Program-made: the position numbers and the translations under genes
DNA from: Struthio camelus
Taxonomy: Eukaryota; Chordata; Aves; Struthioniformes; Struthionidae
Direction of reading: 5' to 3'
NCBI RefSeq assembly: GCF_040807025.1
Contig: NC_090967.1
Span: forward strand, 7,246,001 to 7,310,000
Length of the DNA: 64,000 nt
The notes under the pieces: generated by a model
What the model was told of the DNA's origin: nothing
Databases searched by the model: none
The model's input: the letters and a program-made list of their open reading frames with translations, nothing else
In this document: positions 13,219 to 25,832 of the stretch, one piece after another
Position numbering within the stretch: the first letter of the stretch is position 1
Layout: each line of letters starts with the position of its first letter

Positions 13219-16200
13219 CTACAGGTAGGCAGGCAGGTCCTTCTCGATCACCTGTGGGGAGGAAGGAAGTGTCACACTGCAAGCATGTCACTGCCCCAAG
13301 AACGTGCGAGAACCCTCCTACAACACTGTCCCTGAAGGGCACCATCCAGAGCAGGCTGCCCTCGGTAACAGTGTTGCCGGACCCACGTCCCTCCCCCACG
13401 CTGGCAACCCGCTCTCCCCGCCACCATGGCCATCCCCTTTGCGTACAGAGCACGGGCGCCTCTGCTTCCCCCAGCCAAGGCAGGGAGAAAACGCAGCACT
13501 GCAGTGGAGCCTCCTCTGGAGCAACACTCCCCCCGCAGGCAGCCCGAGCACTGCTGCGTTCAGTCATGGATGTGATCTGCAGAGAGCAGCCGGCACCATC
13601 ACGCTTCCCCCCTTCGTAGCTCGGTGCCCTAGCTGGAACTGATGACCAAGTAGAACCGCAACGTGAACCGCCCTGGCTGGAGACTTACGTAGGGATCCTC
13701 CATGGGACTGTATCTCTTCACTACTTGGCCCTCGCGGTTTATGAGGAACTGTGGAAGTGAAGAAGCACTCAAGTGAGTCTGGCAGCAGCTGTAACACTGG
13801 GGCTCTGCAGCCCAGGGCTCTGCTTACAGCAGGGGTAGGCTGGGGGCAGATCCTGCCTATGGAGAGGAGCTAGAGGCTCTGGCAGCCCTGCTCGCAGCTC
13901 TGCTCTTTACTGCCTCACTAGGGCAGGGCTCGAGATCACACACGCTAGAGGCTCATAAGGGTCCCTAAGCACAGGGACCAGGATAGTGCAGCTGGCCCTC
14001 GGGACACACCTACCCCAACAGCTGGGGTAACTGCACAGAGCAGAGCCTACATGCAAGGTTCCCCTCTCCCTGCAATGCTTCAAGCGTTCCCCACCACGCA
14101 CCAAAGGGTGAGTGTTTGACCTTAGCACAGCCAGAGCCCAGGAGAAGACAGACATATCCTACCTTAGTGAAGTTCCATTTTATTGCACTAGAAGAAAAAA
14201 GACAGAAGTGAGACTGTGATGGAAGAAGCTTCCTCTTGCTGCAGCCAGGCCACCTGTTTCTATCAGCCTTGGCCTCACTGCCCAGCACGGAGGGAGCAGC
14301 CCGGAGCCCACCCCTGCCTCCCTGGAGCTGGGCAGGCTGCAGGGCCGCCTGGCAGGGTTTGCTGAAGTCTCCTCTCAGCCCCATGGGCTGTTCCAGCAGT
14401 GCCAGGCAGGTTGGGGGGTTTCTACAACACCCTCTTCCCCACTCACTTGCCCAGGGTGCCTCTTCCCGCAGGCTGCGCCTTCATCCACGTCCAGAGCGGA
14501 AGGGCATTCTCCCCATTGACATCGATCTTACTGAACATGTCAAACTTCACTCCGTACTTTTCAGCGAATGCCTTAATCTGAGCATTGTCCCCTGGTTCCT
14601 GAGGAAGGCAAAAGACAGGGCACTCTAACATAAGCCTCTTCCCCTTTCAGCACAGAAACTCCATGGCTCTGCTGGCATGCGGATGTTGTATGGGCTCCCT
14701 CTCGTGTACTGGGGAGGCAAGCAGACCCCAGCTAGCCAAGCGGATCCTCAAGACCAAGAGCTGCCCTTGTGTACGGCTCCAGGGCAGCCTTCCTGCTGCT
14801 CCCACATACCTGTTTTCCAAACTGGTTGCAGGGAAAGGCCAGGATGCGTAAACCTCTCTCAGCGTATCTGGCGTACAAGTCAACGAACTGAGTGTAGTTT
14901 ACATCCGTTTTGCCTCATTTTGAAGCAACATTGGTGATGATGCAGACAAAGCCCCTGGAAAGAAAAAGAATCAGAAGGAATTCCCGTAACAGGGCTAGGC
15001 AAGCCCCTCACGTATGCTCTCTGTGAAGGGTGCAGCAAGAAGGGAAGGCAGCACAAAAAACAAGCTGCTTTCTCTGTAGCCTTTCTCATGTTATGCAAGC
15101 TCCCTTTGTGGCTTAGTCACTGCTGCCTGGTGCAGCTACTAAGGACCTTTGAACAGCACTCCCCCTCGAGGGCTCAAGGGCACCACCTCCCCCCTCCCAT
15201 GCTTGTGTACTGCGTTATTAAGGACAAGCCGATTCCAGGCCGTTCACTCCTACCTGTATTTCTCCAGAGAGACAGTGTTGCCGTCTATGTCTTGGGCATG
15301 GAAGTCATAGATTGATTTGGCAGTGCGCCAGTCATCTACTTGGGCACACTGCAAGAGAGCCGAGAGCTGCTGTCAGCTTCCCTCCCCAGCAATCCCAGCA
15401 GCACGTCCTCTCCAGCTTTAGGTGAGCTCAGCTCCAACAGGAGACCAGCAGTGAGCCATGTCACAGCAATAGGTTGTGCCTGTGCCCCCATGCTGATGGC
15501 TCGCTGTCTCTGTCCCTCCCATCCATAGCAGCTCCCCTCTCTACTCGTTGCTCATGTCAGGACTCGTGAAGCAGAAGCTGAGCGTACCCAGGAAGGCAAG
15601 TGTCACACACTCTGGTGGCTCCCTGCTGTCAGGTGCCCCAAATGAGCCACGTGCTCCATGTCAGCTGGTCCACCCACAGGGTCATGATAATCCAGCTAAG
15701 TTACAAGTTTCCCAAACTACAGTTTCTTAGGTCTTCTTTTCTCCTACGCAGCACAATGTAAAACTTGCAGTAAAACTTGCACGTTATTGATGTTGCTCCC
15801 TGCTAGGTTTAACAACCCCATGATTCATCCTGGGTGCTTCAACTGCTGGAGGAGCACCCCAGGCAGGGCTTCGGTTTCCAGAGCCTCCCCCCACCACACC
15901 TCTCCCAGCATTTCCTCACCCTGTGCAGTGACGGCTGGACAAGCACAAAATTAGAAGCTTAAGCACAGATCCTTGCTGTACGTGCCCCAGGCCCTCATGG
16001 AGTCCCAGGCAGGGGCCATCCTGGAGGCCTCCCCCCCGTCGGAGGAGCGGGTCTCCCGCCCGGCCCAGGCAGGCCGCGAGCACCGTCCCCAGTCACCACC
16101 AGTTTGTGCCCTGGCCGGACGGGGGGAGCAGGCCAGGCCCTGGCAGCGCCTGAGCACGGCTGGCTTCTGCTCCTCGCTCCCTCCCTGAGGCAAGAGCTGC

Positions 16201-16746
16201 TCCCCGAGGAGGAGGAGGAGCAGGAGCAGGAGCAGGAGCAGCAGCAGCAGCAGCAGCTCCTGCCGCACAACGGAGCGCTGCAGCCCGGCCCGCGCCGCCG
16301 CCCACCCGGCTCCCGGCGGGTTCATCCAGCCGGATTCGGTCCCTTTTTTTTTTTTTTTTTTTGGGGGGGGGGGAGGGGAGCTGAGCTGGCAGCTGCTCCG
16401 GGCCCACCTCCGCGCACGGGCAGATCGGGGCGGCCGCCGGGCTGCGCAGCGCTGCCGCCAGGCGCGTGGCCCGCGGCGGCCACCGTCCCGCGCGGGGGTC
16501 CGCCAAAGGCGGCCGCCACTCTGCCCTGGGGATAGGCCGTCTCTATGGTCACCTCACTGAAGGGCCGTTACGCGCTTCGCCTCCTCCAGGGGCTGAGGCG
16601 GGTGGACACCGACATCGACACCGTGCCCGGCGCCGCACCTCCCCCCCCCCCGCCGGCACCGCCGCGCTCACCATGTTCCCGCTCAGCCGCCGCGCCGCCA
16701 CCACCCCGCACAGCAGTGCCCGCCGTGACAAGTGACCCAAAACCAT
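13219..16746 (-). CDS. GPX4: Phospholipid hydroperoxide glutathione peroxidase 4 (selenoprotein), complete
   Basis: GPX4 uses glutathione to reduce lipid hydroperoxides in membranes and is the main brake on ferroptosis. Seven coding exons on the minus strand: 16746-16672, 15348-15254, 14954-14810, 14598-14447, 14187-14163, 13748-13689 and 13251-13219 (TAG). They sum to 585 nt, or 194 aa for the long form and 170 aa for the short form; human is 197 and 170. An in-frame TGA (14915-14917) sits in NVASK-U-GKT and is residue 46 of the short form, the canonical selenocysteine. The other catalytic residues are visible: Gln in CNQFG, and Trp-Asn in IKWNFTK. Exon 1 gives a Leu/Arg/Ala-rich mitochondrial presequence beginning [14 protein letters not shown]; its last codon is the ATG of the cytosolic form. 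The exon sizes 145, 152, 25 and 60 nt are the usual ones for this gene. It lies head to head with POLR2E and tail to tail with SBNO2. Confidence 0.97.
14915..14917 (-). other. GPX4: Selenocysteine codon (in-frame TGA) of GPX4
   Basis: On the minus strand the codons read GCT TCA AAA TGA GGC AAA ACG, giving A-S-K-U-G-K-T. The frame is fixed by perfectly homologous flanks on both sides (GFVCIITNV before, [11 protein letters not shown] after). Recoding requires the SECIS element near 13.1 kb. Confidence 0.97.
16203..16258. repeat. GAG/CAGGAG/CAG trinucleotide-hexanucleotide repeat in GPX4 intron 1
   Basis: The plus strand runs from GAG repeats into about four CAGGAG units and then seven CAG units. 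In the GPX4 pre-mRNA sense this is CTG/CTCCTG. It lies in intron 1 between coding exons 1 and 2. Confidence 0.9.
16344..16373. repeat. Homopolymer pair T19-G11 in GPX4 intron 1
   Basis: Nineteen T are followed directly by eleven G on the plus strand (C11A19 in GPX4 sense). It is a pure two-block homopolymer, which is prone to length error in assembly and to non-B structure. Confidence 0.9.
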
Positions 16747-16990
16747 CGCGCCGCCACCGCCTCCCGCCCTGAGGCCCGCCCCCTCCGGCGGCTCGGCCAA
16801 TCAGCGCGCGGGGAGGCGGCACGGCCCAGATGATGGACGGCGCAGCTGGCCAATCGCAGAGCAGGCAGGGGGCTGTTTGGCCGCAGCGGTTGTTTATCGG
16901 TTAGGCGGGACGGACCACGAGGCGGGGGGGGGGGGGCAGGGACGGACCACGAGGTGGGGCGGGGGGTCCCCAGTCACGTGGCCGCGCCGG
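16747..16990 (-). promoter_or_regulatory. GPX4: GPX4 promoter region with two CCAAT boxes and a CACGTG E-box
   Basis: CCAAT boxes lie at 16797-16801 and 16850-16854, 53 bp apart, both reading on the plus strand (ATTGG in GPX4 sense). CACGTG lies at 16975-16980. The region is CpG-rich and has no TATA box. Paired NF-Y sites are typical of GPX4 promoters. The nearer CCAAT box starts only 51 bp upstream of the mitochondrial ATG, so part of transcription may start downstream of that ATG and give only the cytosolic form; this last point is inference. Confidence 0.7.
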
Positions 16991-17107
16991 TGCTCGGCGC
17001 TGCAGGCGCCGCCGCGGGGCTCCCTTGGGCCTGGGGCGCCAGCGGTGGCCCTCCCGCGGCACATGGCCCGGGGCTGCTTGGGTCTCGGTGCGGGGATGGT
17101 GGCGTCC

Positions 17108-17396
17108 ATCACGGTGCAGGGTTGGAGCATTGCTCACAATTCTTGGTTGGAGCATTGCTGACGGTGCAGGGTTGGAGCATTGCTGATGGTGCAGGGTTGG
17201 AGCATCGTTGGCGGTGCATGGTTGGAGCATTGCTCGTGGTGCAGGGTTGGAGCATCGTTCACAGTGCAAGGTTGGAGCATCGCTCGTGGTACAGGGTTGG
17301 AGCATCGTTCACGGTGCAGGGTTGGAGCATCATTGGCGGTGCATGGTTGGAGCATTGCTCACAGTGCATGGTTTGGAGCGTCACTGGTGGTGCAGG
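17108..17396. repeat. Minisatellite, 25-bp unit, 11 copies
   Basis: The core TTGGAGCAT recurs at 17122, 17147, 17172, 17197, 17222, 17247, 17272, 17297, 17322 and 17347, exactly 25 bp apart, with an eleventh copy at 17373 after a 1-bp insertion. Copies differ by a few substitutions, mainly in the segment after GAGCAT. It lies between the GPX4 and POLR2E promoters. Because 25 is not a multiple of 3, all three frames stay open on both strands, creating spurious long reading frames. Confidence 0.97.
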
Positions 17397-17399
17397 GCG

Positions 17400-18685
17400 G
17401 AGGCTGCCGATCACTGCACCCTTGGGCTGCACTGCCTGGGTGCCTGCAGCCACCTCTTTGCAGCTGGGTGCAGGCTGCTACAGGTGCTGCCTGCTCGCGG
17501 GCCAGTGGGTTTGGGGAACGTCCTTGGGAAGCAGTTTCTAGCCCCGTGACTGAGCTGTGGCTGTGGGGCTGCGGTGTGACGGCAGACGGGAACATTTTCC
17601 TGTGGCTACTCAATGCCTGGATCCAGGAGGGCACCGGGAGCAGAAGAGGCTGCAGATAAAAGCATCTCCCGCTCGCCACAGTCTTGGCTGCTTTTGGTCT
17701 TGGTCTTGGGTTGTGGCTCCCCACGGACAGCCGCTGACGCTGCTGGCTGTCAAGGACAATTAGCTGTAGGCCGTTAACTTTAGACCAGCTCTTAGGAGTT
17801 AAAATCCCTCGTCTTGCTGCTGAGTGGAAACTGGAAAACTTGAAAGGTCCTGCCGAAACGAAGGGAGGCACAAAACACGGCTGAGCCCACGCGGCGGGGC
17901 TGAGCTCCTGTCCTGCCCATGTTCTTTGAGCCAATTTGTAGGGCAACGCAAGCACTGAAAAACGTGAAAGAAAGGGGGGAAAAAAGGGGCTCTCCAGCTG
18001 GGATAATTTGGGAGAACACGAGATTAAAGGAGGCAGATCCCTGACCAATAGTTTGTGTCTTTTTTTAGTGCTTTGTTAGGCAGGATTAATGACGGCTTGT
18101 GATTAGAGTTAAAGGCGGCAGGAAAAGAGCCTCAGCAGGCGGATTGTTTGCAGAGGGTTGGATTTCTGTCTCTGCCAGTGAAGCTTGCATCTACGTTGAA
18201 TAATATCCCCCTTCAAAGGAGTTTTCTACTTGATCTGTGTGCAAAATTGGTAGATACTGCTACTGACAGGTTGTGGTCTTTTGATGTGTCCTGGGCTGAG
18301 AAGCTCAGAGCTGTAATTCAAACTGGCAAAAAAATTGTCCCTCCGCCCTGCTGCAAAGAAGAGATGTCCTTTGCTGTGGCAGAGGAGGCCCCCCCACCCC
18401 AATCAGGGCCGTCCCCACCGGGGGTGTCACTGTCACGCGTCTGGGCTTGAGACTGCTCCATTGTGTTGCAAGAGGATTTGTTCTGTTTTTCTCTCCCCGA
18501 TTCGTTCTTGCCACACCGTCCCCAGCTGCAGGGTGGCCGGGAGGGGTCAGGCATGGTGACAAATGGCCGCACAGGCCGCTGGGGGGACTGGGCAGCCCCC
18601 GGGCTGGGGCCTGGGCACGCAGAGCTGGTGGTCCCAGGCCCCCTGCCCTGCCCTAGAGCCTCTACTGTGCCAGGCCCAGGTCGCT
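17400..18685. other. GPX4-POLR2E spacer; no gene seen
   Basis: Unique sequence of mixed composition, AT-richer at 17750-18350. No frame resembles a known protein and no ordered splice sites support one. It may contain distal regulatory sequence for either flanking promoter. Confidence 0.5.
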
Positions 18686-18689
18686 GACC

Positions 18690-18870
18690 TGCCCCAGGAC
18701 CCCCCCGCCCCAGACCCACCCCAGACCTGCCCCAAGACCCCCCTGCCCCAAGACCCCCCTGCACCAGGACCCCCTGCCCCAGACCTGCCCCAAGACCTCC
18801 CTGCTCCAAGACCCCCCTGCCCCAGGACCCCCTGCCCCAGACCTGCCCTAGGACCTGCCCCAAGACCCCT
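18690..18870. repeat. Degenerate C-rich tandem repeat upstream of POLR2E
   Basis: Variants of a unit of roughly 15-20 bp (CTGCCCCAAGACCCCC, CTGCACCAGGACCCC, CAGACCTGCCCC) follow each other with imperfect spacing. The strand bias is extreme: C-rich on plus, G-rich on minus. It ends about 240 bp before the POLR2E start codon. Confidence 0.85.
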
Positions 18871-18963
18871 TGTTTCAGGGTCCCCTCCCCAGCCCCCCCC
18901 GGGGGCCCCCGCCCGCCAGGGGGCAGCAGCGGCGAGGCGAGGCGAGGCGGGGCGAGGCGGGCG

Positions 18964-18985
18964 GGACTACACCTCCCAGCAGCCC
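18964..18985 (+). promoter_or_regulatory. POLR2E: ZNF143/THAP11-type promoter element of POLR2E
   Basis: GACTACACCTCCCAGCAGCC fits the SBS motif (ACTACAnnTCCCAGnatGC) found at many housekeeping promoters. It lies 126-147 bp upstream of the POLR2E ATG in a CpG-rich, TATA-less region, as expected for a constitutive gene. Confidence 0.75.
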
Positions 18986-19110
18986 TTGCTCCCGAGGCCC
19001 CCGCGGCGGCCCCGGCGGCCGCCTGCAGCGCCGCGCGGCAGGCGCTTAAAGCGGGCGCCCCAGGGCCGGCGGGGGGCTTTCGGCGGCGGCAGCGCGCGTG
19101 CGCGAGGGCC

Positions 19111-22062
<2,952 letters not shown>

Positions 22063-22076
22063 TTCAGAGCTGTCAG

Positions 22077-22470
22077 GTAAGGTTGAGTGCTAAGCCCTCT
22101 GGCTGTGTGGGTCTGGCTAGCTGAGGACTTTTGGCTGTGGCTTTCCAGGATTGAGCTGAAGTGAGTGCTTGCAAGAGAAGAGCTGTAAGAGTTCACATTA
22201 TCCTAAAACTTTAGTGCTTTACGTACAGAACTATCTGCATCAGTCGAACAGTAGACCAAGACTTAACTGGTCTCATCCCTCGGTATCCTCCCCTTTGGAC
22301 ATGTCTCTCAGTAGATGGAAGCTCTGTTCCATGCCCTGTGCTCAGGGACAGAGTGCTGAGCAGAGAGTTCGGGGCACTTGGTGGGGCTTTACCTTGACAG
22401 TAGCCCTCTGAGTGCTACTTCCGGCTGAGGGAGGTGTGAGGTGATTCACATCCTGAGTTCTTTCTTCCAG
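22077..22470 (+). other. POLR2E: Probable intron in the POLR2E 3' UTR
   Basis: CAG|GTAAGG follows the stop codon by 14 nt, and a strong acceptor (TTCTTTCTTCCAG) ends at 22470. The final exon would be 22471 to about 22790 and noncoding. The junction is within 50 nt of the stop codon, so it should not trigger nonsense-mediated decay. Confidence 0.65.
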
Positions 22471-22766
22471 GTGTGGAAGAGAATTCTGTGACATCTCCTG
22501 ATCTTCCCCTGCACCACCGATTTACAGACACTCTGGGATGTCTGCCATGTTTTATAAATGGCTGAGAAAATTCTTTCTGCGTTGCCTCTGTGCATTCATG
22601 TTACCTGGCCTGTAACTCCTCGTTTTCCAGTATGGATTTTGTTGTAACTCCTTATTCTCCTATGAGGGCTCGTGCCATGAAACTAACCTGAAGCAACTGA
22701 AGTGTGCAGGGAGGAAGTGAGTGGAAAGAAGGCCTTTGCTTTCCTATTTTATAGGGCTTTATTTCT

Positions 22767-22772
22767 AATAAA
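22767..22772 (+). terminator. POLR2E: POLR2E polyadenylation signal AATAAA
   Basis: TCTAATAAAGG occurs 705 nt after the stop codon, in AT-rich sequence followed by T-rich stretches. It predicts cleavage near 22790. Confidence 0.8.
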
Positions 22773-23214
22773 GGTTTGTACTGTTATTCTTCATCACTAT
22801 TATTGTATTTCTCAATCTTCCTCCGTACCACTCTTCTGGATTTTTTGAGTTCCCTTATTCTTCCTTCTATTTAGAATATTTGCTGCTCAAGGCTCTGGAC
22901 TGAGCCCCAGAGCTCAGCCTGTTTAACTTTGATCCAGCTTTCTTGTGCAGTTCTGACACTTAGTTAAGATTTACCTTATTGCTCTGATCTGTTGTAACCT
23001 CTCTGACCCTTGTTTTGATACCTTGGTGTTCAAATATCACAATGGAGAGCTGTTTATATTCCTCCACACATCTTGATCTGTTTCAGTTCCCTTGAGAGTT
23101 TGTAAACTTCAGAGCATTTCTAGCCAGTAAACTGAAGCACTTCCCTACAGTGCTTAGCCTCCTGCAGCCGTGAGTTTGGATCTGGAAGATCCTGATCTCC
23201 AGGACAGATGCAGG

Positions 23215-25832
23215 TTGGAACACAGAGATTTTATTATTCTTGTAAGCATGCCATTTTGAACACAGCAAAACATGGAACACAACTTCATACAGCAGTACAA
23301 ATTTTGCAACAAACGTGCCTTACTGTCTCCATGCTGAATTTATATACAAATAGAAGGGTGCCTGTTACCATGTGAAGCTCAAGCATAGCTTTTGCATTAC
23401 ATTGATTTCAAGGGCATTTCCCTTCCCTCACTCGCATTCACCCGTCATCCATCCTTGCAAACACACATGGTACCGCTGGTGGTGGTAGTTCTGATGGCAA
23501 GAGAGGAGAGTTGAACTGATTTCTCTTGCTACCATGGAAATGGCCTGCTGGAAAATCCAACCATCTTGTTGAAGAGCTGTGGAGAAGAAAGTCTCACGAG
23601 TCTTTCTAGCTCTTCTTTGGCTCAGTTGTAAACTACCTAGTTGTATAGTTAACTTCTGTTAACTTCTGTTTTATGTACCTTTTTAATTACTGTGCTGAGA
23701 TGCATTTTAAAGTCTTGGAGAACTCTGGCAGTTGTAAAGCCAAGGCTCTCTGCTGTTGTGAAGATCTGATCCTCCTAAGCACTGGCTCAAGCATCTGCTT
23801 GATGACCCAAATCTACAGTAATGAGGTGTGTATAACCTCCACAGGCCACCCACTATGTTTTGGCTGAAACATCACTTCTGCTTCTCTCACTTGGCTTTCT
23901 CAAACAGGCTGAAGTTTTATCTCTGTCTTCCCCCTTGCTGTCCACCATTTGTCTGAATGCTCTTAAAACTAGTAATGGTCAGAACTGACATTCATGTAGA
24001 CAGAGGTGATCTGTTATTCAGCATTTCACTGAAGAAGAGTCTGGCTAACTTATTAAAAACCAGCTTTGGATCTGTGCAATTTCTTAGGAGCTGTGGGCTA
24101 CTAGTCACTTGTATGCACTAGCCCTTGTGCATCTAACTTGGACAGGAATCTCTTGGTCTTCATTCATCATAGGCTCTGCTAGATTGAGTCTAGTGATGTT
24201 CAACAACGGCTATAGGAATGCAGTCCAAATCCAGGTACAAGCAGGGTAATCAGAGGAAACAGCTTTCAGCTCCTTCAAGCTTAGTATCTACCTTTTTTTT
24301 TTCTCCTATGCTTCAGTGCAGAAAAGTGTCATAGCTTTGAGAAAAATTTTGGCTGGTCCTGTTTAACCCTTTAAGTTCCTTTGCCAGCAGAGGTAGTAGA
24401 TACATGTTGAAGGGTCATTTCTTAAACAAACACAAAAATCCCAAACTAAAAAACAAAACAGAAAACAAAAATCCCCCCCCAACCCTTTCTGGCAGGGGCT
24501 GTTTACTGATTCAGGCAATGGCAGTACTGCAGAGGAAGAGTCTACCCTTGCATCTGGGCAGAGAGCAAGTCCCCTCTCATGGGCAGCTGGAGGAACAGAG
24601 GTGTAGTCCTAGGTTTGCAACTTTTGACTGCTGTTGCAGCTTAGAGTTGGAGACCTAATGTCTGTTTAAAGCAAAAAAAAAAAAAAAAAAATACCTGAGA
24701 GGTCATGTAATGCTCAGGACTTTGCAGCTAGGAAAATCTGTCCCTTGAGCTTGTTCACAGCCTGTGTGTTGCTCTTTGTGTGGCTCCTGCCAAGTAGAAA
24801 AAATGCCCATAAATACAAGCAGCAATGCCAACCTGTCAGCTGAGCCAGGAAAGGCATGTCACTGTTTGAGTCCTGTGTTGCTTAGAAGTGCTGAGGCCCT
24901 TGCAGTAAATTCATAGCTGCACTGTGGATGCCCGGTACAGTCAGTTATAAATGATCAATGTACCTTCTAGGGCCTTGGTAAACGGTGCAGCCTCAGCCCT
25001 AAAGCCCTCCATGTTTTATGGAAGATGGTGTGCACAGCTTTTACTAAGCCACTTGGAAACCAGCATTCTTCTAGCAATATTTTTCCCTTCTGTGAGCTGT
25101 TTCCCAAGCTGGAAGAGCCAGCCTGTGTGTAGCAGTGCTAGGAGTTGTCCTAGTCTGTCCACACTGCTCCCATGGCTTCCTATTGTGCTTGTGTTTTCCT
25201 GGAGGCTACGGGGCGCTTTGCTATGCGGCACCTCTCCTACTCAGAGCAGGTAGGGAGCCAGGTGCAGCAGAAGAAATTCATTTACTGTCCAAGGCAGTGT
25301 TTCCTTAAAGCATGCTGGGTTTTACTCCCATCTGTTGCTGTTTGACCCCACCACCTAGCATTCAGGGTACTCTTCCCTGTATTATCTCTAGGCATTCTCT
25401 TCTCCCCTTTAAGCTGCAGCCAGTTTGGGTGATAAGATCCTTTAATTCCTTGCATCTCTATTCCTGCAATAGAGATGTGGCAAAGAAAGAAGAAACGTGG
25501 CAAAGACTGAGCTTGTGGCCTGGTACCAGTACAGCAAAGGCCTGGGTTCATTCCCAGTCTTCAAACTAAAGATTTTCTCTGCTTCAGCTCCTTCTAAAGA
25601 AATGTGCTTTATGGACAGAGGCTCTAGCCCTGTGGCTACCAGCAGTTGAGACAAACTGATCTGCATTTTCCTGCTGAGGGCTAAGTGGCTCAGGGGTTTT
25701 GTGTGAAAGCTTCAGTCATTAAACAGCAGTGACTGTTTGTTGCCTGCAGCTGACACACTAAGCCCTCCTGAGCTGACCTGTGGCTTTGTGCTATCCCTCC
25801 CCCTCTCGCAGCATCACAGCTTCGCGTGTTGC
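23215..25832 (-). other. ARHGAP45: Probable ARHGAP45 3' UTR
   Basis: No coding sequence is recognisable between the ARHGAP45 stop codon and the POLR2E 3' end. The minus strand has AATAAA at 23235-23230, which would give a 2.6-kb 3' UTR, and ATTAAA at 25446-25441, which could serve a short form. An A18 tract lies at 24673-24690 (T18 in ARHGAP45 sense). The end point is inferred from signals only. Confidence 0.55.

Noticed and set aside
14915-14917. Premature stop making GPX4 a pseudogene
   Set aside because: The TGA is the conserved selenocysteine codon, and a SECIS is present in the 3' UTR.
16093-16506. Alternative arginine-rich (sperm nuclear) first exon of GPX4 in intron 1
   Set aside because: The minus-strand frame here has some Arg/Pro/Ala content but no match to the mammalian nuclear GPX4 N terminus, and it crosses the T19G11 and CAG repeats.
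17108-17396. Regular repeats resembling a CRISPR array
   Set aside because: Repeats are directly tandem with no unique spacers and the DNA is a vertebrate chromosome.
16954-17659. Overlapping 113-195 codon frames with internal 25-residue periodicity near 17.0-17.6 kb
   Set aside because: They are translations of the 25-bp minisatellite, open in all frames because 25 is not a multiple of 3.
24673-24690. A18 tract as the tail of a retroposed element
   Set aside because: No target-site duplication or recognisable element body could be seen upstream; it is equally a simple homopolymer in the ARHGAP45 3' UTR.
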